From: CAZOAR01 sp964577985
GTDB taxonomy: Bacteria > Gemmatimonadota > CAZMKB01 > CAZNLH01
NCBI GenBank assembly: GCA_964577985.1
Contig: CAZOAR010000009.1
Location: 3,878 to 67,877 of the forward strand
Direction of reading: 5' to 3'
Length of the DNA: 64,000 bases
The position numbers and the translations under genes were made by a program. The notes beneath the pieces were generated by a model that made no database searches, had not been told where the DNA came from, and saw only the letters and a list, made by a program, of their open reading frames with translations. Each line of letters starts with the position of its first letter. The first letter of the stretch is position 1. Shown piece after piece: positions 45,086 through 54,405 of this stretch.

Positions 45086-45565
45086 CTAGTGAGGTGGCCC
45101 GGAAGACCAGAATAACCAGTGGAGAATTCTTATGCTCGCGTTCGCGTATATTCCAGCGATGATGTCGTCCACCATGACCCCCCATCCACCGGGGAGTGAC
45201 TGGCTCCAGCCCGCCGGAAATGGCTTTACGATATCATAGAAGCGAAAGAGAAAAAAGGCCAGGATCAGGACTTTGCCCGACCCGCCGATACTGTCTACCG
45301 GCAGGAAGGCGATGGCTACGAGAAACCCCGCTGCCTCATCGATGACGATTTTTCCAGAATCTCTTCCCCAGTCAACCTCCGCCTTCCCGGAAAGATATAC
45401 GCCACAGAAAAAGAGGATGGGCAGGATAATCAGAAAGCCTGTACTTGAAGGCGTACCTGTCAGGTAGAGGAATATCGCCAGAACAGCCGAGGCCGCGGTG
45501 GCCGGAGCGACCGGAAAGTACCCGATACCGAACATGGTTGCAAGCGCGCGCATCAGTCTTTTCAT
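45086..45565 (-). CDS. pgpA: Phosphatidylglycerophosphatase A
   Basis: 159 residues with several membrane spans and the PgpA motifs: GIGYFPVAPATAAS at the N-terminus, GKIVIDEAAGFLVA, and FRFYDIVKPFP with GGWGVMVDDIIAGIYA carrying the conserved Asp pair. Dephosphorylates phosphatidylglycerophosphate made by PgsA, whose gene is 7 nt upstream, so the two steps of phosphatidylglycerol synthesis are adjacent. Confidence 0.93.
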   Translation of the reverse strand: MKRLMRALATMFGIGYFPVAPATAASAVLAIFLYLTGTPSSTGFLIILPILFFCGVYLSGKAEVDWGRDSGKIVIDEAAGFLVAIAFLPVDSIGGSGKVLILAFFLFRFYDIVKPFPAGWSQSLPGGWGVMVDDIIAGIYANASIRILHWLFWSSGPPH

Positions 45566-45572
45566 GCTATCC

Positions 45573-46169
45573 CTAAATCATGTTCCTGTTCTGCCACACA
45601 TAGACAATCCCCGAGGTCACTGTCAGAAAAAGGACGACCCAGAGAGAAAGGGTATTGAGAACCTGATGGAATCCATCGAAGCCGGAGAAGTGCAATGTTG
45701 GATTTCTCTCTCCCACCGAATGATGTATCAAACGGACGAGAACAGAGCCGATAAAAAAATTCTGAGTCAACGTCTTTGCCTTCGCGATCTTCGAGGCCGA
45801 GATAACCCTTCCCTTGTGCAGCGAGTAGTACCGAAATGCCATTATGATCAATTCCCTGCCGAGTACGACGACTACAACCCAGAGAACAACATCTCTCGTG
45901 ACATCATCCTTCTGCAGATAGAATGCGATGAACGCCGCCGCGAGCAGAAACTTGTCGGCAAGAGGGTCGATCACCTTCCCAAGATTAGTTACGTCCCCGT
46001 GCTTTCTGGCAAGATATCCGTCGTAGAGGTCGGTCAGGGCCGCGCTGAGAAAAATCACAAAGGCCAGAATCCTGTAAAAAGGATCGTCATAGAAAAGTAT
46101 CAGGAGAAAAAGAATCGGGCTGGCCAGAAGCCGTCCGAATGTCATCTTGTTCGGCAGCGTCATTCTCAT
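45573..46169 (-). CDS. pgsA: CDP-diacylglycerol-glycerol-3-phosphate 3-phosphatidyltransferase
   Basis: 198 residues, multi-span. The CDP-alcohol phosphatidyltransferase motif DG(x2)AR(x8)G(x3)D(x3)D is present as DGYLARKHGDVTNLGKVIDP followed by LAD. Makes phosphatidylglycerophosphate in the inner membrane. It starts 1 nt after the GTPase stop. Confidence 0.95.
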   Translation of the reverse strand: MRMTLPNKMTFGRLLASPILFLLILFYDDPFYRILAFVIFLSAALTDLYDGYLARKHGDVTNLGKVIDPLADKFLLAAAFIAFYLQKDDVTRDVVLWVVVVVLGRELIIMAFRYYSLHKGRVISASKIAKAKTLTQNFFIGSVLVRLIHHSVGERNPTLHFSGFDGFHQVLNTLSLWVVLFLTVTSGIVYVWQNRNMI

Positions 46170-46170
46170 G

Positions 46171-46782
46171 CTAATACCCTGCCATCTTTGTCATACGGGC
46201 GTCCCTCGCTTCGATCGCCGAGGAGATGATCGACCTGAAAGTCGATAGGACTCCCCTCCCCCGCGCGGCGACAGAGGCCACCCAGGGGTATCCGTTCTGA
46301 TTGAGCCGCGACTGAAGGTAACGAAGCGGCAGCCTCTCTCCAACGTCTCTCTTGTTGTACTGGATGATCACGGGTGTCGAGCTCTTTCTCTTCGCATCGG
46401 CCATCGCCAGCGTTTCCGATATTTCCCTCATGGCTCTTACGTTCGTCTGAAAAGCGTCGACATTCGAGTCGATCACCAGCACAACGCCATCGACACCACC
46501 GACCAGCACATCTCTACACGTCTCCCGCTGCAGAGTGGGACTGAGCGTCAGGACGAGCACACGGACTGCCTCAGAGAAGCGCGGTGTGAAATCGAGAAAG
46601 AGAAAGTCCATGAGCGCATTATCTAACGAGTAATCGATTATGTTCGCCAGACCCGCCATGGCCGGATCTTTCAAACAATCCGCTATGGCCCTCAAGTTAG
46701 CGCTCTTGCCGGATCCCCTCACGCCGGCATAGACGATTTTCAACGGCCTGCCCCGCTGCTGCCCGGGTATCCTGTGCGTCAA
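46171..46782 (-). CDS. MglA-like small GTPase with degenerate switch region
   Basis: 203 residues. The P-loop is VYAGVRGSGKSANL, the MglA-type FLFLDFTP strand follows, then GVDGVVLVIDSNVDAFQTN and the base-recognition motif QYNKRD. The G3 region, TxPGQ in MglA, reads LSPTLQRET, so the catalytic Gln-Gly element is changed. MglA works with roadblock proteins in polarity and motility; no roadblock gene is in the window. The TTG start overlaps the recR stop as TTGA and has GGAGAG 7 nt upstream. Confidence 0.78.
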   Translation of the reverse strand: MTHRIPGQQRGRPLKIVYAGVRGSGKSANLRAIADCLKDPAMAGLANIIDYSLDNALMDFLFLDFTPRFSEAVRVLVLTLSPTLQRETCRDVLVGGVDGVVLVIDSNVDAFQTNVRAMREISETLAMADAKRKSSTPVIIQYNKRDVGERLPLRYLQSRLNQNGYPWVASVAARGRGVLSTFRSIISSAIEARDARMTKMAGY

Positions 46783-47381
46783 TTCAATTCTCTCCTGCCA
46801 TCGAGGGCCTCTGAAAGGGTCACCTCATCAGCGTACTCGATGTCACCTCCCATCGGCAGTCCTCGGGCAATACGGCTGACCCGGACGCCAAGCGGTTTGA
46901 GGACCGTGGCGAGATGGGCCGCCGTGGCCTCACCTTCGCGCGTTGGATTGGTCGCTATGATCACCTCCTGGAAGTGGCCCGCCTTGACTCGCCCGATAAG
47001 ACCCTCCACCGTAAGATTGTCGGGGCCAATCCCGTCGAGAGGCGAAATCACTCCCATGAGAATATGATAAAGTCCCCGGTACGATCCCGTTTTCTCAATA
47101 GGGCCTACATCGCCGGGTTCTTCCACTACGCAGAGAAACCTCTGGTCCCTCCTCGTGTCACTGCATATCGGACAAGGATCGACCTCTGTCAGATTGGAAC
47201 ATTCCGAGCAGAAAAATATCTTCTCTTTTATGTCCCTGATGGCTTTCGCGAGAGCGCCGGCTTCCGCCACCGACACCTTCAGGAGATGGAATGTCAGCCT
47301 CTGGGCCGTTTTTCTCCCTATGCCCGGCAGTCTGTTGAGTTCCTCTATCAGCGTTTCAATAACTGTTGACATCCTGTCCAT
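46779..47381 (-). CDS. recR: Recombination protein RecR
   Basis: 200 residues: helix-hairpin-helix LPGIGRKTAQRLTFHLL, zinc finger CSECSNLTEVDPCPIC, Toprim domain with CVVEEPGDVGPIEKTG, ATNPTREGEATA and the C-terminal RIARGLPMGGDIEYAD. Loads RecA with RecFO at gaps. The dnaX-ybaB-recR order is widespread. An alternative ATG three codons in (MSTVIETL) is equally plausible. Confidence 0.97.
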   Translation of the reverse strand: MDRMSTVIETLIEELNRLPGIGRKTAQRLTFHLLKVSVAEAGALAKAIRDIKEKIFFCSECSNLTEVDPCPICSDTRRDQRFLCVVEEPGDVGPIEKTGSYRGLYHILMGVISPLDGIGPDNLTVEGLIGRVKAGHFQEVIIATNPTREGEATAAHLATVLKPLGVRVSRIARGLPMGGDIEYADEVTLSEALDGRRELN

Positions 47382-47432
47382 CCATCGGCGCGGAAAACGG
47401 TCACAACCACGTTCGGGACCACATATCCCGTT

Positions 47433-47750
47433 TCAACCCTGGAAAAGATCCGGCACCGGGAGTCCCCCCGTTACCCTGGAGACCTCCTCATTGATTATCG
47501 CGTTCACCTTTTCCATCGAACTGTTTACGGCGCTGACAACAAGGTCCTGAAGCATATCGATGTCGTCCGGGTCGACGACGGCCTTGTCTATCTCAATGCG
47601 GAGCAACTGCTTGTTGCCATTGATCACCACCTTGACAACACCTCCTCCGCTGCTGGCCTCCACCTCTCTTCCGGCGAGGTCCTCCCTTGTCTTCTTCAGC
47701 TTGTCCTGTATCTTCTGCGCCTGTTTCAGCGCGTCATAGAACTTCTTCAT
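47433..47750 (-). CDS. Nucleoid-associated protein YbaB/EbfC
   Basis: 105 residues: N-terminal helix YDALKQAQKIQDKLKKTREDL, then EVEASSGGGVVKVVINGNKQLLRIEID and VVDPDDIDMLQDLVVSAVN, all typical of YbaB. Its ATG overlaps the dnaX stop (47747-47750), consistent with the conserved dnaX-ybaB-recR cluster. Confidence 0.96.
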   Translation of the reverse strand: MKKFYDALKQAQKIQDKLKKTREDLAGREVEASSGGGVVKVVINGNKQLLRIEIDKAVVDPDDIDMLQDLVVSAVNSSMEKVNAIINEEVSRVTGGLPVPDLFQG

Positions 47751-49629
47751 TCCGTTATCTTGCCCCTTCCTGAGTTGATCTTCTCTTCCCTGATTATCTC
47801 GGCATCGAATACCTTGATAACGCTTTCGAGCAGTTGAGAGTCCTCCTCCTCGGGCGGTTCTTCCACTGCCCTGTTACTGTCATCCGCTATCCCTTCCACC
47901 TTCAATTTCAGAGAGATCTTCTCGCCAAGGAGCCTGGACATCACGTCAAAAACCAGTCCCAGGTTGCTGGCCACCTTCAGTTGTTCCGAGATAAAACTGC
48001 CCATGCCGTCGCATACACCCAGCACGAGTGTCTCTCCTTCGAGACTGATCGGGCGGGCACTCGACAAAAAATTCCCGAGCCCCACCTTTTTCACCTTGAT
48101 TTCAGAAGTGATCTGATCCCAGGCGTCCCTTATGGCAGCGAAGGTATCACCACCCTCTATCTTGCTGCCGCCGCCCGAGGTGTGCTTCCCAGCCTTCGGT
48201 GGCGCAGGAGGTTGTTCCTTTCTGGTCTTCGGTGGCGCAGAAGCCTGTTCTTTTCTCGTCTTCGGTGGCGCAGAAGGCTGTTCTTTTCTCGTCTTGTTTT
48301 GTGGCTTATTCGNNNNNNNNNNNNNNNNNNNNNNNNNNNNNNNNNNNNNNNNNNNNNNNNNNNNNNNNNNNNNNNNNNNNNNNNNNNNNNNNNNNNNNNN
48401 NNNNNNNNNNNNGTCTTCGGTGGCGCAGAAGGCTGTTCTTTTCTCGTCTTGTTTTGTGGCTTATTCGTCCTGAGAGGCGTCTGTCCGTCCAGCCTTCCAA
48501 CGAGCTCACTCAAACTGACGGTCTTCTCCAGCAGGACGAGCCGCAGCAACAGCGTTTCAAGAACAAATCTCTTCTGCGAAGATGTTCTGAAAGCATACTC
48601 TTCGCGCTCTACGATTCTCGCCATCCTCAGCAGGTCCTCGAGGGAATACTCCGCAGAGAGGCCTTCATACTCCCGGACCAGGTGGTCCGGATACTCCAGA
48701 TCTTTCCACGCTTCCCCTCCGATACGGAACAGAATCATACTCCTGAGGTGACCCACCAGGCCGTGGTAGAATTCATCAAGATCAACACCTCTGTCCAGCA
48801 GCGCCTGGACGAAACGAAACACCTCGGGCGTATCCTTCTCCTCGAGGATCCGGGCAAGATTCATATAGAGTTCGTCGTCCACTCTTCCAAGCACGCCTTC
48901 CAGCGACTCGGGGACTATCACACCGTCCCCGAACGACAGCACCTGATCGAGGAGACTCAGCGCGTCTCGCAGACTTCCATCGACCCTGCGCGCTATTGAC
49001 AGCAGCACGCGTTTCTCCACCTCAGCATCGATTTCGCCACCGTACTCTTCTCTGCGCAAAACGTCTTTCATCTTCTCGACGATGTCCTTCACATGGATGC
49101 GGCGAAAATCATATCGCTGGCACCTCGACAGGATCGTCTGAGGAATCTTGTGAGATTCCGTAGTGGCGAATATGAAGACAACGTGCGGTGGCGGCTCCTC
49201 CAGGGTCTTCAGGAACGCGTTGAAGGCGTGATCGGTCAACATGTGAACCTCATCCACTATGTATACCTTGTAGCGTCCGGTCTGGGGAGGATACCTCACT
49301 TTCTCGCGGAGGTCGCGCACCTCGTCTATCCCCCTGTTCGAGGCTGCGTCGATCTCGAAGACGTCCATGAAAAGTCCGCTGTCAACCGATTTGCATATTT
49401 CGCACCTGTTGCATGGATTTCCATCCACTGGACTGGAGCAGTTCAGGGCCTTGGCCAGGATACGAGCCGTCGATGTCTTGCCGACCCCGCGCGGTCCCGA
49501 GAATAGATAGGCATGAGAGACCTTATCCCGGGTGACTGCGTTCCTGAGGCTCACCGACGCGTGGGTCTGACCTACGATTTCTTCGAAAACACCGGGGCGA
49601 TATTTTCTCGCCAGTACTTGATATGCCAT
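47747..49629 (-). CDS. dnaX: DNA polymerase III gamma/tau subunit (interrupted by an assembly gap)
   Basis: N-terminal AAA+ ATPase: FSGPRGVGKTSTARILAKAL near residue 44, zinc finger CNRCEICKSVDSG, IVDEVHML, and sensor LSRCQRYDF. A Lys/Pro-rich linker carries 11-residue repeats (TRKEQPSAPPK and variants). The C-terminal domain (GNFLSSARPISLEGETLVLGV) lies beyond a 100-N gap (48313-48412). The 55 bases on each side of the gap are identical (48258-48312 and 48413-48467). Removing the Ns and one copy leaves 1728 nt, a whole number of codons (575 aa) in frame from 49629 to 47747. The gene is therefore very likely intact. Confidence 0.93.
48162..48275 (-). repeat. Tandem 33-bp repeats in the dnaX linker
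   Basis: Three consecutive 33-bp units encode TRKEQPSAPPK, TRKEQASAPPK and TRKEQPPAPPK, differing at one or two residues. A partial copy also lies at the other gap edge. Confidence 0.8.
48258..48467. other. 100-N gap flanked by identical 55-bp ends
   Basis: N at 48313-48412. The preceding 55 bases (48258-48312) equal the following 55 (48413-48467), as expected when two contigs that overlap by one k-mer are joined by a fixed 100-N spacer. Confidence 0.9.
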
Positions 49630-49694
49630 GTTCCGGGTCCTGGTTTTCTGGAATGAAAAGGGTCAGAAAGAGGGTTTCTAAACGGTCTGAGGTG

Positions 49695-49723
49695 AGTTTA
49701 ATACCGCCCCACAGTGTTGTCAA
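49695..49723 (-). promoter_or_regulatory. Predicted promoter for the dnaX-thpR operon
   Basis: TTGACA (49718-49723), 17 bp spacer, TAAACT (49695-49700) on the minus strand, leader about 60 nt. Confidence 0.6.
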
Positions 49724-49830
49724 GGATTACCCACCCAGCGGCCATCCGCAGTCCAGCAATGGAACAGACAAGCGCGCAAAGCAGCCGGCCGCTGACGAAA
49801 ACGGTCCCTTCCGGAGAGCATCTCCTGCCT

Positions 49831-52800
49831 TTATCCCCCTCGGAGCGTGACGGTAACGACGGTACCTTCACACTCGCGGCTTTCGATATCGATCTCTCCA
49901 CCCCACTCCTCCACTATTCTACGGCAGATAGCCAGTCCGAGCCCTGTGCCGCCTGATCGCGTCGAGAAGTTCGGATCGAATATCCTGCCCAGATCTTCCT
50001 CAGCAATCCCCCTGCCTGAATCCGAGACCGCTATCCTCACTCTTTTCGATTCTCCCTCGCCTCGCGATTCCAGAACGACTCTCAAGCTCCCCTGCCCCGT
50101 GACAGCCTCCCTTCCGTTCTCTATCAGGTTGACGAGAATCTTCTTGAGTCCTTCTTCACTCGCCATCGCCCATACATCGCCACCGTCCGTCTCGAAGGAG
50201 TACGTGATCTCTCCATGTTCCTTGTCATAGAGCTCCATGATCTCACTTATGACCGCACTGACCTCGACCTTGTGGACGTCCTCCACGGCAGGCATGGAGT
50301 ATCTCGCGAAATCACCTGCAATCCGCCGCAGCCGGTCTATTTCTCGCAGGATCACCTTCACCTCGTCTTCGATTATAGAGCTGAAATCAGGAGCACCGTC
50401 CTTGAAGGTCTTGTGGAGATGTTGAATCGACAACCGCATCGGAGTGAGGGGGTTCTTTATCTCGTGGGCGACCTGTCTGGCCATTTCTCCCCACGCCATT
50501 ATCTTCTGGGACCTTATGCTGTCTGAGATATCCTCGAAGGCCACTACCACGCCATGTGTCCCGCCGCTGCTGTCCACGAGCAGGCCGGCCACCATACGGA
50601 TCGTCAACGGCCCGTCACCTCCAGGGACTATAAACTCTTTCTGGACCTCTCCGTTTGATCGCGATACATCGCGGACACCGCGGACCAGTTCCATCCATCC
50701 CTCGTTTTCAAAGGTCAGCTCCTCCGCCTCCATCCCGATCTGATCCTCCAGGCCCGGGCCCACCAGTGACACTGCCCTGGCGTTGACTACTTTCAGCGTC
50801 CCGTCACTGCCAAACGCCATGATTCCCGCCCCCACAGCCTGAAGAATGCCGTCGACCCTCGCTTTCTCTTCGGAAAGCCTGCTCTGAGATGTCTCCAGCC
50901 GACGGGACATCGCCCCGAATGACGTGAAGAGACGGCCGAATTCATCCTTCCTTTTTTCGTCGACCCTCGCTGTGAAGTTTCCGGAGCCGACTTTTTCAAA
51001 CGCGTCTTTCAGCTCGGATATAGGCCGGGCGAGGAGCTTGCCTACTATCCCTCCCATCATCCACGACAGAAGAAACGTGGAAGTGATTATCAGCAGCACC
51101 AGATAGGTCAGATGTGCCATCTCCCTGTCTACCTCACCCTGGCGCCAGAGAAGAGGGGTCGATAGTATCACGGGTTTCTCCTCTCCAGCGGTAGTCAGCT
51201 TTCTGCTTGCCACCAGGTATTGATAGTTCCCGAGGGATTGTCTCTCGAACGCATAATCCCTGTCCCGCAGGACGAGATCTATGAAAGACTCCTCGCCGGC
51301 ATTCACCGGAATAATGCCCGCCTGAGCAAGTTCTTTCTGGCTCGTCGACACCAGTCGGTTGTCGAGATACACGAGAAAGTCGCGGCCGATCGTCCCGGAG
51401 ATTTCCCGAACGTACCTGCTGTCCATGACGAAAGCGTTCGAAGGTTCCGACTCGGGACCGTGCGGTCGAGCGTTGACGCTTTCTCCTTTCGGATAGAAGA
51501 CCACTTCGCCCGCGGGACCCGAACGGCTCTGCTCGAGATCCCGCCGCACAACATTTACAAAGGCTTCGAGCCCCTCTACCGCTCTGGATCGAGTCTCCAT
51601 CTTGATCCGCTCCCGTATTTCTATCGACCCGATAAGTCCGAAAAGCAATGCAGGTATGAAGGAAAAGACGACAAGTGCCGCTGTCAGTTTCTTCTGAAAC
51701 GACTCGATGCGGAAGTGCGTACGCCGCAGCACCCAGCGGCCTCCGCTCACTATCCCCAGCAGGACGATTATGAGGAGAACGTGAAGGAGAAAGAGGAAGT
51801 TGATCATCGAAAGCGATTCTCCGATCTCCTGCCTGCGAAAGGCTATCTCAACGACCTTGTCTACTCCGCCTACTCTCATTTGCATACGGTAGTACCGTTG
51901 CGTACCGCCATCATCATACCTGGACTGCCACCCCGATGTCGCACCCTCCCCCGGGATTGAATAAACCTCCAGCTCCAGTGGTTCGGGGATATTCAACTGT
52001 CCCTTATCGGTCTCATCAAGAAACAGCCGGATCGGTCCCCCCCCGACCCTCTCTTCCAGGTCCATGGGAAGCGTTATTGCCATAAAATCCTTGAGCTTCC
52101 CGTTTTCCCAGTAAGGGACGACGGCCGAGTAAAACTCGCTGCCTCCGGAATAGCCGTGATATATGAAAGGGTCATCACGTTCGCGGGCTCTCTGAAGAAA
52201 AAAATCAGAAAAAGACTCATCCAACTCGAGATCGGTCAGTGAGAATTCGCTTATCTCGGTTCCTTCGCCGTCGTAGATTACCAGAGATGTCCTCTGGCCC
52301 AGTCTGCCCAAGCGTGAGTTCGTCCACGCGTAGAAAGCCAGACCCTGGACTTCTCTTGACTCTGAAAAGATCTCTCCGCTCTTTTCGAGCAGGTCATCGG
52401 CCGTCTCTTCCAATACGAATGCCGCCCAGTTCTCATACGGCGCTCCCATCTGTTCCAGCAACTCCTCGCCAGCTTCTTCGAGAGCAAGATGGCGATATCG
52501 GACGATGCCGGGATAGATAAAACCGGCCGAGAGCATCGAGAGAAGTAAGATCAGGGGAAGGTTGATCCAGGCGCCGGACCGCTTTTCGTCGCTCTTCATG
52601 GCTTCCGATACAGCAACCGATATCAGACACCCTCCAACCAGAACCATCCCCCCCTCCAGCGCCATGAACACGCTCCGCCATGCTTCACCATAGGCGTGCA
52701 GCGCCATATAGATGGAAGTGGAAAGAAGGGCGACCCACAGCAGGGCGCAGGCGGGCAGAGTTCTGCTGTCTCTGCCTCTGAGAACCCCTGCGATCCTCAG

Positions 52801-54102
52801 TGCGCAGGCGATCAGCAGGGATAGCGAAAGGAAGAGGAGAAAGAATCCCAGTTCCCACACAACCGTCACAACGGAGTGGAGGAAGCCCTGCTCGATAACC
52901 AGCGATAACAGGCTGTCCTTCAGCAGCCTTTCGTGAACAAAAGGGGCTGAGAAGGAGAGAATTATTGCGGAAGCCGACCCCGCGGCTGATCTCACCCAGT
53001 CCATACGGCCGGTTACGTTCCATGTCCCCCTTCTCCAGTTGGCCATGGGGCATATATGCAGCAGGAACAGCGATATAAAGAGGCCGCTTATGAAGAATTC
53101 CCCCGCTGACATTGATCCATCTTCGAGGAAACCCGTAGCAAAATACTTCGATGAGAAGAGCGCCCCTCCTGCGATGGATGCCGGAAAAGAAGCCTTCAGA
53201 AGGAACAGCCTCAAAAGTAACAGGGCGAGGCCCAGAAGGATTATATACGCCGGTCGGCCGTCACGACGATAGCGGTCGCCGTCGAGAAAGTATCTCCGCA
53301 GCCAGGATTTCAGGAAAATGAAGGAGGCGATCAACGGTAAGAGCAGCAGGAGCCCCAGTAGCTTCCCTTCACGAGATCGGAGTCTGGCGAGATAACCTTC
53401 CCGGTCCAGTTGACCAATGGACCATGTACCGATGCGCTCTCCATGAAAAACAAGCGGAAATATGGACTCTCCTTCCCGGCCGTCAACCGATCCCTGCTCC
53501 CTGACTGGATACAGCGTTACATCGCTGCCCGTCAACCGCGCAATCCTGTCGATGAATCGGCCGCTTCTCGCGTACCGTTCGCCCAGATGATGCAGCACCT
53601 CCAGGCGATCTATCAGCATCAGGTCGCCAATGCCTGGCAGTTCTTTTGCGATGATCGCGGCGGTTATTATGTTTCCGCGGAAGATCGAGACAGATATGGA
53701 AGACCCGGAGGAGGCAGCGGATCTAATATTGTCGAGAGAGAGATAACCTTCACCAGACCAGGCCAGTTCCTCTCCGTCGTCTGCCACCAGGACAAAGAAG
53801 AGGTCTTCACGATCAGACCTGTCCTCAAGACCATCCCGAAGGATTTCGAAAAGCTTCCTCCTCCCGGAAGCAGAGTCGGCAGTCGGGCCGCAGAGGTGGA
53901 TCTCCTCACCTGCGCGTTGAGCAAGATCCAACATCTCCTCCAGATGTTTCTCCATCCTCCCGTTGATCTCTCCTCGCAGGTCTTCCACGACACCTGCCTC
54001 GAGGTCGTCCCACCCTTTCCCGGCAAGGATAGTCTTCTGCCTGTTCTGCAGAACAAGTATGAATCCAGAGACAAGGAGCAGATATATCCCGAAGTGCCAT
54101 AT
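49831..54102 (-). CDS. NtrY-like sensor histidine kinase with a large multi-span membrane region; start uncertain
   Basis: About 1400 residues. After an N-terminal span and a periplasmic-type domain (about 40-235) come roughly eight spans, a second extracytoplasmic domain, another span, HAMP (LLARPISELKDAFEKVGSG), PAS (VGAGIMAFGSDGTLKVVNA), HisKA with the His in RQVAHEIKNPLTPMRLS, and HATPase (NLIENGREA, SDSGRGI, GGTGLGLAICRRI). The first standard in-frame start is GTG at 53988, but coding character and a hydrophobic segment continue upstream. ATA at 54100-54102 has AGGAGG upstream; the frame stays open to 54327. See the finding on its start. Confidence 0.88.
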   Translation of the reverse strand: MWHFGIYLLLVSGFILVLQNRQKTILAGKGWDDLEAGVVEDLRGEINGRMEKHLEEMLDLAQRAGEEIHLCGPTADSASGRRKLFEILRDGLEDRSDREDLFFVLVADDGEELAWSGEGYLSLDNIRSAASSGSSISVSIFRGNIITAAIIAKELPGIGDLMLIDRLEVLHHLGERYARSGRFIDRIARLTGSDVTLYPVREQGSVDGREGESIFPLVFHGERIGTWSIGQLDREGYLARLRSREGKLLGLLLLLPLIASFIFLKSWLRRYFLDGDRYRRDGRPAYIILLGLALLLLRLFLLKASFPASIAGGALFSSKYFATGFLEDGSMSAGEFFISGLFISLFLLHICPMANWRRGTWNVTGRMDWVRSAAGSASAIILSFSAPFVHERLLKDSLLSLVIEQGFLHSVVTVVWELGFFLLFLSLSLLIACALRIAGVLRGRDSRTLPACALLWVALLSTSIYMALHAYGEAWRSVFMALEGGMVLVGGCLISVAVSEAMKSDEKRSGAWINLPLILLLSMLSAGFIYPGIVRYRHLALEEAGEELLEQMGAPYENWAAFVLEETADDLLEKSGEIFSESREVQGLAFYAWTNSRLGRLGQRTSLVIYDGEGTEISEFSLTDLELDESFSDFFLQRARERDDPFIYHGYSGGSEFYSAVVPYWENGKLKDFMAITLPMDLEERVGGGPIRLFLDETDKGQLNIPEPLELEVYSIPGEGATSGWQSRYDDGGTQRYYRMQMRVGGVDKVVEIAFRRQEIGESLSMINFLFLLHVLLIIVLLGIVSGGRWVLRRTHFRIESFQKKLTAALVVFSFIPALLFGLIGSIEIRERIKMETRSRAVEGLEAFVNVVRRDLEQSRSGPAGEVVFYPKGESVNARPHGPESEPSNAFVMDSRYVREISGTIGRDFLVYLDNRLVSTSQKELAQAGIIPVNAGEESFIDLVLRDRDYAFERQSLGNYQYLVASRKLTTAGEEKPVILSTPLLWRQGEVDREMAHLTYLVLLIITSTFLLSWMMGGIVGKLLARPISELKDAFEKVGSGNFTARVDEKRKDEFGRLFTSFGAMSRRLETSQSRLSEEKARVDGILQAVGAGIMAFGSDGTLKVVNARAVSLVGPGLEDQIGMEAEELTFENEGWMELVRGVRDVSRSNGEVQKEFIVPGGDGPLTIRMVAGLLVDSSGGTHGVVVAFEDISDSIRSQKIMAWGEMARQVAHEIKNPLTPMRLSIQHLHKTFKDGAPDFSSIIEDEVKVILREIDRLRRIAGDFARYSMPAVEDVHKVEVSAVISEIMELYDKEHGEITYSFETDGGDVWAMASEEGLKKILVNLIENGREAVTGQGSLRVVLESRGEGESKRVRIAVSDSGRGIAEEDLGRIFDPNFSTRSGGTGLGLAICRRIVEEWGGEIDIESRECEGTVVTVTLRGG

Positions 54103-54405
54103 CCTTCTCCTCCTTGATCGATCACCCGCGGTGCTGACCAGGCCGGTTACCAGGAAAAACGCCCAGCAAACAAGCAGAATGGAAGATAACGGATGAATGA
54201 GATGGAGCGCTGAGGAGGCTGTCGCCAGGAGGATGCACGGTGCCCCCCATCCAGACAGGATCTTACTTATGGAGAATTTGCCCTTGATTTTTGACCTCAG
54301 AACCGCGAGACTATGTTGTAATCCAACTTACACTTGCTCTCTTTACGCCAGGTCCCTTTTTCGAGCGACTATCCCGATTTCCGGGGGATGTCAGGCGAGG
54401 ACAAG
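54103..54405. other. Region between the NtrY-like kinase and the Crp/Fnr gene
   Basis: About 300 nt. On the minus strand the kinase frame stays open to 54327 and could encode two more membrane spans (ILLATASSALHLIHPL, ILLVCWAFFLVTGLV). On the plus strand a weak promoter-like TTGACC (54291-54296) and TATGTT (54312-54317) precede the regulator gene. No other gene is seen. Confidence 0.5.

Noticed and set aside
47747..48094. Apparent separate 115-aa gene after the gap
   Set aside because: It is the C-terminal part of DnaX once the duplicated 55-bp ends of the gap are merged.
48162..48312. Short regular repeats resembling a CRISPR array
   Set aside because: The 33-bp units are directly adjacent with no spacers, and encode an in-frame peptide repeat in dnaX.
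53906..54100. ATG with strong AGGAGG at 54100 as a separate small gene
   Set aside because: It runs out of frame inside the kinase N-terminus, gives an Arg-rich low-quality peptide and has no motif.
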